From Blautia sp. (GTDB taxonomy: Bacteria > Bacillota > Clostridia > Lachnospirales > Lachnospiraceae), in assembly GCA_029257775.1 (NCBI GenBank), contig JARIAQ010000019.1:62001-126000 (forward strand): a stretch of 64,000 nucleotides of DNA. Direction: 5' to 3'. The notes beneath the pieces were generated by a model. That model saw only the letters and a program-made list of their open reading frames with translations. It was not told the origin of the DNA and did not search any database. The translations under genes were made by a program, and so were the position numbers. Below are positions 20,351 through 29,524 of this stretch, one piece after another (position 1 is the stretch's first letter; each line of letters starts with the position of its first letter).

Positions 20351-21511
20351 ATGGAAGGAAAGGAAAAAGAGGAAGATACATTTGGAATAAAAGATAAGAT
20401 AGGATATATGTTCGGGGATTTTGGAAATGATTTTACTTTTCTTTTTGCCAGTATATTTTTGATGGTGTTTTATACAAAAGTATTGGGTATAAGCGCTGGG
20501 ATAGTAGGGACTTTATTTTTAATTGTTCGATGTATGGATGCATTTACAGATATTACCATGGGACGAATTGTTGATCGAAGTAAACCTTCAAAAGAAGGGA
20601 GATTTCGCCCATGGATTTTAAGAATGTGTGGACCGGTAGCGATTACCAGTTTTTTTATGTATCAAGTAGGAATGAAAAATACTTCTATAGGAGTAAAAAT
20701 TGTGTATATGTTTGTGACTTATATTTTATGGGGCAGTATCTGCTATACAGCAATTAATATTCCGTATGGCTCTATGGCATCTGTGTTAAGTCCGGATGCT
20801 GATGATAGGGCATCTCTTTCAACTTTTCGAAGTGTAGGTGCCGTGTTAGCTCAATTAGTTGCAGGAGGCGTTTCCATTGCTGCAACAGTCTGTTATCTGT
20901 TATGTTATTTTTTGACTACGGAGCGTGTAAAGATAGAAACAAAAAGTATGCAGGATAGCACTAGTTTTTCACAAACAATCAAAAGTATTCTTTCAAATAG
21001 ACCGCTTCTTGGAATGATTTTAGCTGCTTTACTTTTACTGGTAGCACAGATTGTGGTACAATCTATTAATCAATATCTTTTTATTGATTATTTTAAAAAT
21101 AAAAAAGCTCTTTCCATTATGACGTTGTCTGGTGTTTTGCCATCTTTTATTTTGGCACCTTTTGCAGTTCCTGTTTCTAGAAAATTCGGGAAAAAAGAAA
21201 TCGGAATCGTTGGCAGCATTTGTAGTGCTCTTTCCTATTTTTTATTGTTTTTTATCCATACAAAATCTGTCATACTTTATATTGGAATTAATATGTTAGG
21301 ATTTTTGGGAATGGTTGGTTTTAACTCTGCAAAAGCCATACAAAGTCAGGAGGTTTTGGATGGGATTTATAATATAGCAACTTTACTCCCGGGAATTCTT
21401 TATCTGGGAGTAGCTCTTTGCCTTTTATTTTTCTATCCATTGAATAAAAAACAGGTAGAGGAAAATATATCCATATTAAAACAAAAAAGAGAACAGGAGA
21501 ATATAGGATGA
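20351..21511 (+). CDS. GPH-family (glycoside-pentoside-hexuronide) MFS transporter, apparently internally shortened
   Basis: DKIGYMFGDFGNDFTFLFAS, GRIVDRSKPSKEGRFRPWIL, NIPYGSMASVLSPDADDRASLSTFRSVGAVLAQL, EVLDGIYNIATLLPG. Confidence 0.88.
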   Translation: MEGKEKEEDTFGIKDKIGYMFGDFGNDFTFLFASIFLMVFYTKVLGISAGIVGTLFLIVRCMDAFTDITMGRIVDRSKPSKEGRFRPWILRMCGPVAITSFFMYQVGMKNTSIGVKIVYMFVTYILWGSICYTAINIPYGSMASVLSPDADDRASLSTFRSVGAVLAQLVAGGVSIAATVCYLLCYFLTTERVKIETKSMQDSTSFSQTIKSILSNRPLLGMILAALLLLVAQIVVQSINQYLFIDYFKNKKALSIMTLSGVLPSFILAPFAVPVSRKFGKKEIGIVGSICSALSYFLLFFIHTKSVILYIGINMLGFLGMVGFNSAKAIQSQEVLDGIYNIATLLPGILYLGVALCLLFFYPLNKKQVEENISILKQKREQENIG

Positions 21512-23718
21512 GAAGTATAGTAAATATAAATAAAAAATGGGCATTTACAAAAGATGTAGATGAAGTTCCAAAAAAAATGCCCCAAAGATGGTACTGGGTA
21601 CATTTGCCACATACGTGGAATAACATAGATGGGCAAGACGGAAATAATGATTATTATCGTGGAGCGGGTTATTATGCAAAACAAATCAAAAAAGTAGAAC
21701 TTCCACAGGCGGATCAATATTTTTTGGAAATTTTAGGAGCAAATTCTTCTGCAGATGTGTATATAGATGGAGTAAAATTAGCCCATCATGATGGAGGATA
21801 TTCTACTTGGCGAGTAGATATTACTTCAGCGCTAAAGGAAGAAAGCCTTTTGGTGATTAGGGTAGATAATAGTGAGAATGATTGTATTTATCCGCAACAG
21901 GCAGACTTTACTTTTTATGGAGGACTTTATCGTGATGTAAATATTATAGGGGTATCTGCTTCTCACTTTGATTTAGAATATTATGGAGGAAGAGGAATAC
22001 AGGTGACACCTACTATTCAGGAAAAAGATGCAGATATTACCATAGAAACATGGGTTACAGGAAAAAAAGCTGGACAGAGTCTTGTATACAAGGTTCGTGA
22101 TAGAAGTGGAGAGATTGTGATACAAAAAAATTGTTCTATAACAGACAGGAAAGTCCAGATGAAAATAGCAGATGTACATCGCTGGAATGGGAGAAAAGAT
22201 CCTTATCTTTATTTTGCAGAAGTTGAATTAATAGAGAATGATGAGGTTTTAGACCGTGTGTGTACAAGCTTTGGATGTCGTACATTTGAGATTCATCCTG
22301 AGAAAGGATTTCTTTTAAATGGAGAAAGTTATCCTCTTAGGGGGGTATCACGACATCAGGATCGATGGGGAATTGGAAATGCACTTTCGCCTAAGAATCA
22401 TAAAGAAGATATGGATTTCATTTGTGAAATGGGAGCAAATACCATACGACTGGCGCATTATCAACAGGATCAATATTTTTATGATTTATGTGATGAAAGA
22501 GGAATGGTGGTATGGGCCGAAATTCCCTATATATCTGCGCATTTACCAAAGGGAAGAGAAAATACTATTTCACAGATGAAAGAGTTAATTATACAGAATT
22601 ATCATCATCCTAGCATTGTTGTATGGGGACTTTCTAACGAAATTACCATGCAGGAGGCAGATGAAAAAGACTTATTAGAAAATCATAAAATCTTAAATAA
22701 TTTATGCCACGAGATGGATAATACTCGATTGACAACCATGGCAGTAATATCAACCTGTGATATACATCATCCATATATCCAAATACCAGATGTTATTTCT
22801 TATAATCATTATTTTGGGTGGTATGGAGGAGATGTATCAATGAATGGGCCGTGGTTAGATAATTTCCACAGAGAATTGCCTCAAATTCCCATTGGTGTAA
22901 GTGAGTATGGATGTGAGGCATTAAATTGGCATACTTCAGAACCTCAGCAGGGAGATTATACAGAAGAATATCAGGCTTATTATCATGAGGAACTTATTAA
23001 GCAACTTTTTACACGACCGTATTTATGGGCAACCCATGTGTGGAATATGTTTGATTTTGGAGCAGATGCCAGAGATGAGGGAGGAGAAAGCGGGCAAAAT
23101 CACAAAGGTCTTGTTACTTTTGATAGAAAATATAAAAAAGATGCTTTTTACGCATATAAAGCCTGGCTTTCCCAGGATCCTTTTGTGCATATTTGTGGAA
23201 AACGTTATGTGAACAGGGTGGAGGATCAAACGAAAATAACGGTGTATTCTAATTTACCAGAAGTAACGTTGTATTTAAACGGAAAAGAATACGAAAAACA
23301 GGTAAGTAAGGAACATTTCTTTTATTTTACAATTCCCAACAAGGGTGAGACTATGATTATGGCAAAAGCAGGAGAATGTAAAGAAGAAAGTTTGATTCGA
23401 AAGACAGAAAAGTTTCACGAAGAATACCGCTTAAAAGAAAAAGGAACTGTGTTAAATTGGTTTGATATTGAGGAAATTGAGGGATACTATTCTTTAAATG
23501 ACAAGGTTTCTGAAGTTTTGGAGTCCAAACAAGGAAAAGAACTACTTCAAACAATATTAGGGAAGTTTTGGAATGAAGAGAAAGAAGATGAGATGCTAGA
23601 GATTTTGGGAGGATTTACGATAATTAGAATGATCAATACCATGGGGGCTATAGGAGAAAAAATGACAAAAGAAGAACTTTTAAACGTGAATAGCCAATTA
23701 AATAAAATTAAGAAATAG
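21508..23718 (+). CDS. Glycoside hydrolase family 2 (beta-galactosidase/beta-glucuronidase-like)
   Basis: NINKKWAFTKD, GAGYYAKQI, YPLRGVSRHQDRWGIGNAL, ANTIRLAHYQQDQYFYDLCDERGMVVWAEIP, HPSIVVWGLSNEI, GVSEYGCEA. Confidence 0.94.
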   Translation: MRSIVNINKKWAFTKDVDEVPKKMPQRWYWVHLPHTWNNIDGQDGNNDYYRGAGYYAKQIKKVELPQADQYFLEILGANSSADVYIDGVKLAHHDGGYSTWRVDITSALKEESLLVIRVDNSENDCIYPQQADFTFYGGLYRDVNIIGVSASHFDLEYYGGRGIQVTPTIQEKDADITIETWVTGKKAGQSLVYKVRDRSGEIVIQKNCSITDRKVQMKIADVHRWNGRKDPYLYFAEVELIENDEVLDRVCTSFGCRTFEIHPEKGFLLNGESYPLRGVSRHQDRWGIGNALSPKNHKEDMDFICEMGANTIRLAHYQQDQYFYDLCDERGMVVWAEIPYISAHLPKGRENTISQMKELIIQNYHHPSIVVWGLSNEITMQEADEKDLLENHKILNNLCHEMDNTRLTTMAVISTCDIHHPYIQIPDVISYNHYFGWYGGDVSMNGPWLDNFHRELPQIPIGVSEYGCEALNWHTSEPQQGDYTEEYQAYYHEELIKQLFTRPYLWATHVWNMFDFGADARDEGGESGQNHKGLVTFDRKYKKDAFYAYKAWLSQDPFVHICGKRYVNRVEDQTKITVYSNLPEVTLYLNGKEYEKQVSKEHFFYFTIPNKGETMIMAKAGECKEESLIRKTEKFHEEYRLKEKGTVLNWFDIEEIEGYYSLNDKVSEVLESKQGKELLQTILGKFWNEEKEDEMLEILGGFTIIRMINTMGAIGEKMTKEELLNVNSQLNKIKK

Positions 23719-23800
23719 GCAAAATACTTGACAGTTGAAATAACTATGTGCACAATGAAAGCAGTAGGCGGAAGAAGATTCGATTAGGAGTGTACATAGG

Positions 23801-24547
23801 ATGATATTACGAAAAAAATACAAAGAAGATGAAAGTTTGGATTTTGAAAGCAGAAGGCAGAAGCGTAGAAAAAAGAGAATCAGGCAGCGCAGGAGTAGAA
23901 TTCTATTGTTTTTGCTTTCTATACTCACAGTCTTTTTGATTGTTTTCCTTGGAAATAAAGTAAAAAATAAAATAGAGGAACATAGGATTTTAAAAGCCAG
24001 AAATGATTCATTTGTAGGAGCACCTCCCTTTGATGTGGATTTGATAGAACCCAATGAATATTCCAGGCCAGGTACTCCTTTAAAGAAAATAAAGGGAATT
24101 GTTATACACTATACGGCAAATCCAGGAAGTACGGCAAAAAACAACAGAGATTATTTTGATGGATTAAAACAAAGTCATGAAACAAAAGTCAGCAGTCATT
24201 TTGTTGTGGGAATTGATGGAGAAATTGTGCAGTGTATTCCGAGTACAGAAGTGGCTTATGCTTCAAATTCCAGAAATGAGGATACCTTGTCAATAGAATG
24301 TTGTCATGTAGATGAAACAGGAAAATTTACAGATGCCACTTATCTTTCACTTATTCGTCTGACTGGCTGGTTGTGTTATCGCTTCAATCTTACAGAGGAA
24401 GATGTGATTCGTCACTATGATGTGACGGGAAAGATATGTCCGAAATACTATGTAGAAAATCCAAAACAATGGGAAAAATTAAAAAAAGATGTGAAATCAC
24501 AGATAAAAGAAGTAGAGAAAGAAGTAAAAAAGAGTGAAAATAAATAA
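23801..24547 (+). CDS. Membrane-anchored N-acetylmuramoyl-L-alanine amidase (amidase_2)
   Basis: N-terminal basic stretch and TM; KGIVIHYTANPGSTAKNNRDYFDG, SSHFVVGIDGEIVQCIPSTEVAYAS, HYDVTGKICPKYYVENPKQW. Confidence 0.9.
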   Translation: MILRKKYKEDESLDFESRRQKRRKKRIRQRRSRILLFLLSILTVFLIVFLGNKVKNKIEEHRILKARNDSFVGAPPFDVDLIEPNEYSRPGTPLKKIKGIVIHYTANPGSTAKNNRDYFDGLKQSHETKVSSHFVVGIDGEIVQCIPSTEVAYASNSRNEDTLSIECCHVDETGKFTDATYLSLIRLTGWLCYRFNLTEEDVIRHYDVTGKICPKYYVENPKQWEKLKKDVKSQIKEVEKEVKKSENK

Positions 24548-24556
24548 TTAATGAAG

Positions 24557-24596
24557 AAGCGTCACATTCCGAGTAGTTAAAATGTGACGCTTTTTA
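24557..24596. terminator. Convergent (bidirectional) terminator
   Basis: agcgtcacatt / aatgtgacgct followed by T tract between convergent genes. Confidence 0.85.
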
Positions 24597-24599
24597 CTA

Positions 24600-25430
24600 T
24601 TATTCCAGATTTAATTTTTTTGTAAGGATATAGCGACTTCCTAAAAAGAAGATAATAGAGAATAGAATATTCTGTATAAGGGTAAGAAGCATTAATTTGC
24701 TAGTATAAGCAGAGAGTGTAGCAGGGGTAATATTTTCCTGTATAAAGGGGTTTAAAGCGGGAATAATAAAAGGTACAATTGTATTGATGAATCCTAGGAT
24801 CATATTTAAACTAAAGAAAGAGAGAATCGTTCCCAGAATTTTATGGCTTTTAAAAAGGTTTCCCAGACACATGGAAAATAAAAGGAGTGTGGTATAGAAA
24901 CCAAAGTATTGTGTTAATCCAGCTAAAAGAGTAAGGATTTGTTCTAACCAGTTTGTAAAACCAAAGTTTCCAAATAAAGTTCCAAAGAAGGTAGAGGCAC
25001 CTTTTAAAATTTCAGGCAGAGTTTCTTGATAAGAAATTAAAGTAAATACAGAAACTGTAACACATATAAAATCAATGATGCTCCATGTCCAAATAATAAG
25101 AATTTTTGACCAAAGCAACTGAGCAGGTTTAACAGGGAGCGTATGTGTTAGGTAACCTTCATCGGAAAATAAATTTTTTTGTATACGGATACTTAAATAA
25201 ACAACGGTTGAAATGACAATAGCAAAAATAAATAATGCAAATACAAGAATATAGAAAGCACCCATAACTCCCAAGAATTCTGGAATTTCCAATGTTTGGA
25301 AAGACTCACTTCCTTTGATTAGGGAAATCCCTATACGTCCTACCAGAGTATAAACAATGAGTACAGCATGTAAGATAAATAGTAATAAGGAAACAGATTT
25401 CCAATCGTATTTATATAACTTTTTTAACAT
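24600..25430 (-). CDS. ABC transporter permease
   Basis: Hydrophobic, six-TM-like; overlaps ABC ATPase; starts MLKKLYKYDWKSVSLLLFILHAVL. Confidence 0.82.
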   Translation of the reverse strand: MLKKLYKYDWKSVSLLLFILHAVLIVYTLVGRIGISLIKGSESFQTLEIPEFLGVMGAFYILVFALFIFAIVISTVVYLSIRIQKNLFSDEGYLTHTLPVKPAQLLWSKILIIWTWSIIDFICVTVSVFTLISYQETLPEILKGASTFFGTLFGNFGFTNWLEQILTLLAGLTQYFGFYTTLLLFSMCLGNLFKSHKILGTILSFFSLNMILGFINTIVPFIIPALNPFIQENITPATLSAYTSKLMLLTLIQNILFSIIFFLGSRYILTKKLNLE

Positions 25431-26122
25431 TTGAATACCTCCCTGAATAAAGAGTCCACAGATTTACCCTGATGAAAACGGATATTATCCACACTGTCAG
25501 ACAGACGGATCTGGCCATTTTGAATAAATACTACGTCGTCTAGAATATTTTCTACATCGGAGATTAAATGGGTAGAAATAATGATTGTTGCATTTTCGTC
25601 ATAATTATTCAGTATAGTTGAAAGAATATAATCTCTGGCAGCAGGATCCACACCGGCAATGGGCTCATCCAGACAATACAGGTGCGCTCTTCGACTCATA
25701 ACAAGAATAAGCTGAATTTTTTCTTTTGTTCCTTTTGACATAGTACGCAAACGATCCGTTGGATTGATATTTAAGCGCTTTAACATATCGTAAGCACGAC
25801 TTCTGTCAAAGTCTTCATAGAAGTCAGAAAAATAGTTGATAATTTCAGAAACTCTCATATGCATGGAAAGATAAGTTCTTTCCGGAAGATAAGAAACAAT
25901 TTTTTTCGTTTCCACTCCAGGTGTATGGCCATTTATAAGAATAGAGCCTTTTGTAGGGACAAGAAGTCCGTTTATTAATTTAATCAATGTGGTTTTTCCA
26001 CTTCCGTTTGGTCCTAAAAGTCCAATGATTTTTCCGCGTTCCAAAGAAAGATTAATACTATTTAAGGCAATTTTATTGTCATAGCATTTTGTAAGATTAT
26101 GACATTCTAAAATGGGGTTCAT
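25424..26122 (-). CDS. ABC transporter ATP-binding protein
   Basis: GLLGPNGSGKTTLIKLINGLL, MSKGTKEKIQLILVMSRRAHLYCLDEPIAGVDPAARDYIL. Confidence 0.94.
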   Translation of the reverse strand: MNPILECHNLTKCYDNKIALNSINLSLERGKIIGLLGPNGSGKTTLIKLINGLLVPTKGSILINGHTPGVETKKIVSYLPERTYLSMHMRVSEIINYFSDFYEDFDRSRAYDMLKRLNINPTDRLRTMSKGTKEKIQLILVMSRRAHLYCLDEPIAGVDPAARDYILSTILNNYDENATIIISTHLISDVENILDDVVFIQNGQIRLSDSVDNIRFHQGKSVDSLFREVFKC

Positions 26123-26493
26123 TATTCTTCCTCCTTTATTTGAATTTTTTCAATAAGTTGTATGATATTTTTTTTACTGTAACCTAGATGTTTCATTTTT
26201 TTTAGGAATTCTTCAACCTGTTGGGATGCAATGTGTGTTTTTACTTGTTCAATCATAGATAAATCCTCCGTAATAAATCGGCCACTGGTTCGTTGACTGT
26301 ATAAAAGTCCCGTATGTTCTAATTCAGAAAGCGCTTTCTGCATAGTATTGGGATTTACACCAGCAGTCTGTGCTAATTCGCGGACAGAGGGAAGTTTTGA
26401 ACCAGGAGCATAGGTTCCTGATATAATATCAGAAGTAATATGTTCCATAATCTGAGTGTAAATAGGGTATTCAGGATTTAAGTTCCAAGACAA
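26122..26493 (-). CDS. GntR-family regulator (YtrA subfamily)
   Basis: PIYTQIMEHITSDIISGTYAPGSKLPSVRELAQTAGVNPNTMQKALSELEHTGLLYSQRTSGRFI; short C-terminus; start overlaps ATPase gene. Confidence 0.92.
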   Translation of the reverse strand: MSWNLNPEYPIYTQIMEHITSDIISGTYAPGSKLPSVRELAQTAGVNPNTMQKALSELEHTGLLYSQRTSGRFITEDLSMIEQVKTHIASQQVEEFLKKMKHLGYSKKNIIQLIEKIQIKEEE

Positions 26494-26531
26494 TTTGTAA
26501 GTACCTCCTTTCCATTGAGTAACTGTATTAC

Positions 26532-26559
26532 TGTATTATTTGATTAGTACAATAATACA
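26532..26559. promoter_or_regulatory. Candidate operator for the GntR/ABC operon
   Basis: Perfect inverted repeat TGTATTATT-N10-AATAATACA upstream of the GntR gene. Confidence 0.55.
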
Positions 26560-26659
26560 AATACTATAAGAATTTGTCAATAGAAATTTTAGAAAATAAT
26601 TATTGCATTTCAGAATTTATATGTTACAATATTGTTACATAGAGATTAAAGGTGAGAGT

Positions 26660-27424
26660 ATGAATTTATATGAAGCTATTTTTTTAAGAAAATCAGTACG
26701 AAATTATGAGATGGAAGCCGTATCTCCGGAAATTTTGGAGGAGATACAGGAGTTTTATACACAGATTGAAGGATTAAATCCAGGAATTCGTACAGAAATT
26801 TCGATAATGGATAACACAAAAGGACAAAATAAAAGAATGCACTTTCTGGGAGTAAAAGCACCGTATTACCTTGTATTTTATTCGGAAGAGAAAGATTTAG
26901 CTCAGATGAATGCAGGATACATTATGGAACATCTTGCGTTGTTTTTATGTACAAAAGGCCTGGGAACATGTTTTTTGGGGAGTGTAAAACCTAAGTTTGG
27001 CAATCCTCATAAGGGTGATTTGAAGTTTATGATTACTATGGCATTTGGAAAATGTAAAGGTAGTTACACTAGAAAGCCAGTAGATGCAAAACGTATGGAT
27101 TTAAAAGAACTTTGTGTGTATAAGGAAGTACCGAGACAGTGGATGAAGCAGCTTTTGGAGGCTGCACGATTGGCACCTTCCAGTTATAATAGTCAGCCAT
27201 GGCGTTTTGTAGTATACGATAATCGTATTCATGTATTTGCCAAGAAGCATAATTTAAATCATCTGGGAAAATATGAAGAAATGAATTTTGGAGTCATGTT
27301 TTCTCATTTGATGGTAGTGGCAGAAGAACTTTGGTTGGATGTAGATTTAATTCGTTTAGAGGATATTACACATAAAAACTTTCCAAACAATCAGTATGTA
27401 TTAAGTGCAATTTTACGTACTTAA
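26660..27424 (+). CDS. Nitroreductase-family protein
   Basis: FLRKSVRNYEMEAVSPEILEEI, ARLAPSSYNSQPWRFVVYD; start refined to ATG 26660. Confidence 0.88.
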   Translation: MNLYEAIFLRKSVRNYEMEAVSPEILEEIQEFYTQIEGLNPGIRTEISIMDNTKGQNKRMHFLGVKAPYYLVFYSEEKDLAQMNAGYIMEHLALFLCTKGLGTCFLGSVKPKFGNPHKGDLKFMITMAFGKCKGSYTRKPVDAKRMDLKELCVYKEVPRQWMKQLLEAARLAPSSYNSQPWRFVVYDNRIHVFAKKHNLNHLGKYEEMNFGVMFSHLMVVAEELWLDVDLIRLEDITHKNFPNNQYVLSAILRT

Positions 27425-27449
27425 AAAAATAAAAAAGATAAAAAAAGTA

Positions 27450-27478
27450 TTGACAGATATGGAAACATATAGTATATT
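27450..27478 (+). promoter_or_regulatory. Promoter of tRNA-Gly
   Basis: TTGACA, 17 bp, TATATT. Confidence 0.75.
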
Positions 27479-27513
27479 ATATTTCGTGCTTGAGAGATAT
27501 TTCAACACGATAT

Positions 27514-27586
27514 GCGCGAGTGGCTCAGTTGGTGGAGCGCGACCTTGCCAAGGTCGAGGCCGCGGGTTCGAGTCCCGTCTCGCGCT
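27514..27586 (+). tRNA. tRNA-Gly (anticodon GCC), CCA not encoded
   Basis: gcgcgag...ctcgcgc acceptor; anticodon arm CGACC-TTGCCAA-GGTCG; T-arm GCGGG-TTCGAGT-CCCGT; discriminator T. Confidence 0.96.
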
Positions 27587-27606
27587 TTTTTGATGCGAAA
27601 AAATAA

Positions 27607-27645
27607 AAAGCAGGACAGTCCTTTGGGATTATCCTGCTTTTTTTG
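27607..27645 (+). terminator. Terminator downstream of tRNA-Gly
   Basis: aaagcaggacagtcc...ggattatcctgcttttttt. Confidence 0.8.
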
Positions 27646-27775
27646 TGTGTTTTAAGTCTCTTACAAATTCAGTAAATGTGGAAATGTTTTTAAAACTGTG
27701 GTACAATAGTTTCACGCAGTGCAAAGAATAGTAACAGTTGCACAAAGGAGTCAATGTTAAGGAGGTAATTGCTTT

Positions 27776-28114
27776 ATGAAAATGATTTTTGCTATTGTAC
27801 GAAAAGAAGACGAGGGGTTTGTAATAGAGCGATTAAATAAAGAGAAAATCAGCGTGACAAAGCTTTCCAGTACAGGTGGGTTTTTACGTAAGGGAAATGC
27901 AACATTGATGATTGGTACAGAAGATGAAAAAGTGGATATTGTGCTTCAGATTATTAAAGACGAGTGTTCCAGACGTCAGGAAGTCATGATGAATCCTGCT
28001 TATTCTGCTGGCTCAAAAGGTCCTATTATGGGATATGCAGCTCCACCAGTAACCATTGAAGTAGGGGGCGCTACTGTATTTATTGTGAATGTAGAACAGT
28101 TTATTAAATTATAA
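27776..28114 (+). CDS. Cyclic-di-AMP receptor, PII-like (DarA/PstA family)
   Basis: MIFAIVRKEDEGFVIERLNKEKISVTKLSSTGGFLRKGNATLMIGTEDEKVDIVLQIIKDECSRR...GGATVFIVNVEQF. Confidence 0.92.
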   Translation: MKMIFAIVRKEDEGFVIERLNKEKISVTKLSSTGGFLRKGNATLMIGTEDEKVDIVLQIIKDECSRRQEVMMNPAYSAGSKGPIMGYAAPPVTIEVGGATVFIVNVEQFIKL

Positions 28115-28123
28115 AAGGAGCAG

Positions 28124-28167
28124 CCTGATAAAGCATAAAGTAGTTGTATGTTTTATCAGGTTTTTCT
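28124..28167 (+). terminator. Terminator after DarA-like gene
   Basis: cctgataaagcata ... tatgttttatcagg followed by TTTTT. Confidence 0.75.
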
Positions 28168-28234
28168 TTCATGCAGAAATTTTAGCTTTACGAAAGAAAG
28201 GGTTCTGTGTAGAAGTTTAGAAAAGGAGAAAAAT

Positions 28235-28687
28235 ATGTTAGAAATCGGAACAAAAGCACCGGATTTTTTATTACCAGATCAAAATGGAGAAATGCATAGT
28301 CTGGAAGACTATAAAGGAAGAAAAGTAATTTTGTATTTTTATCCAAAAGATAATACTGCAGGATGTACGAAGCAGGCCTGTGGTTTTGCTCAATTGTATC
28401 CTCAATTTTTAGAAAAAGATGCAGTTGTTTTAGGAATAAGTAAAGATAGTATTGCTTCACATAAAAAATTTGAGGAGAAATATCAGCTTCCTTTTACCTT
28501 GTTATCGGATACAGAATTGTCCTGTATTCAGGCATATGATGTGTGGAAAGAGAAAAATAATTATGGAAAGAAGACCATGGGAGTAGTTCGGACCACATAT
28601 TTAATTGATGAACAAGGAATGATTATAAAGGCCTTTGGAAAGGTGAAAGCAGCAGAAAATCCCACACAGATGTTAGAGGAATTATAG
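28235..28687 (+). CDS. bcp: Thioredoxin-dependent peroxiredoxin (BCP/PrxQ)
   Basis: MLEIGTKAPDFLLPDQNGEMHSLEDYKGRKVILYFYPKDNTAGCTKQACGF; start refined from 28148. Confidence 0.95.
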   Translation: MLEIGTKAPDFLLPDQNGEMHSLEDYKGRKVILYFYPKDNTAGCTKQACGFAQLYPQFLEKDAVVLGISKDSIASHKKFEEKYQLPFTLLSDTELSCIQAYDVWKEKNNYGKKTMGVVRTTYLIDEQGMIIKAFGKVKAAENPTQMLEEL

Positions 28688-28695
28688 GAAGATTT

Positions 28696-29436
28696 ATGAA
28701 AATTATTATTTCACCAGCGAAAAAGATGAAAGTAGATACAGACTGTTTGCCGGTACATGGATTACCCCAGTTTTTACCGGAGGCAGAAAAATTGTGTGAG
28801 AAAATCAGAACATATACTTATCAAGAGCTGAAAGCGCTATGGAAATGTAATGATAAGATAGCATCTTTAAATGCAAAGCGTTTTCAGGAAATGAATTTAA
28901 AAAAACAGCTGACTCCTGCGATTTTGTCTTATGAAGGGCTGCAGTATCAGCATATAGCACCACAGATTTTTACAGATGAGGAATTGAAATATGTTCAAGA
29001 ACATTTGTGCATTTTATCAGGGTTTTATGGAGCTTTAAAACCTCTTGATGGGGTAACACCCTATCGTTTGGAAATGGGGACAAAGATGCAGGTAGACGGA
29101 TATAAAGATTTATACGAATTTTGGGGAGATAAGTTATATCACTCTTTAAGAGATGAGGATGGAATTATCATCAATTTGGCATCTAAAGAATATGCACAAA
29201 GTATTTCAAAATATGTGTCTTCCAAGAATCGTTTTATATCAGTCGAATTTGGAGAAGTTCATAATGGGAAAGTAAAACAGAAGGGGACTTTTTCGAAAAT
29301 AGCAAGAGGAGAGATGGTCCGTTACATGGCAGAAAATCAGATAGAAGATATAGAAAAAATAAAAGAGTTTCGTGCCATGGGGCTGCAATATGCAGAAGAG
29401 TTTTCAGATGAAAATAAGATCATATTTATAATATAA
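28696..29436 (+). CDS. yaaA: YaaA-family peroxide stress protein
   Basis: MKIIISPAKKMK; YEGLQYQHIAP; LSGFYGALKPLDGVTPYRLEMGTKM; NLASKEYAQSI. Confidence 0.95.
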   Translation: MKIIISPAKKMKVDTDCLPVHGLPQFLPEAEKLCEKIRTYTYQELKALWKCNDKIASLNAKRFQEMNLKKQLTPAILSYEGLQYQHIAPQIFTDEELKYVQEHLCILSGFYGALKPLDGVTPYRLEMGTKMQVDGYKDLYEFWGDKLYHSLRDEDGIIINLASKEYAQSISKYVSSKNRFISVEFGEVHNGKVKQKGTFSKIARGEMVRYMAENQIEDIEKIKEFRAMGLQYAEEFSDENKIIFII

Positions 29437-29460
29437 GAAAAAGGTTGAAAGACCAGAAAA

Positions 29461-29511
29461 TACCGACAATCTACAGACAAAGAAAAGTCTGAAAGATTGT
29501 CGGTACTTTTT
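29461..29511. terminator. Convergent terminator yaaA/ilvE
   Basis: taccgacaatct(a)cagac / gtctg(aa)agattgtcggta. Confidence 0.8.
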
Positions 29512-29524
29512 AGGGTATTATTCT

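Noticed and set aside
27405-27593. 62-aa ORF overlapping tRNA-Gly
   Set aside because: Runs through the tRNA promoter and tRNA body; the tRNA fold is unambiguous.
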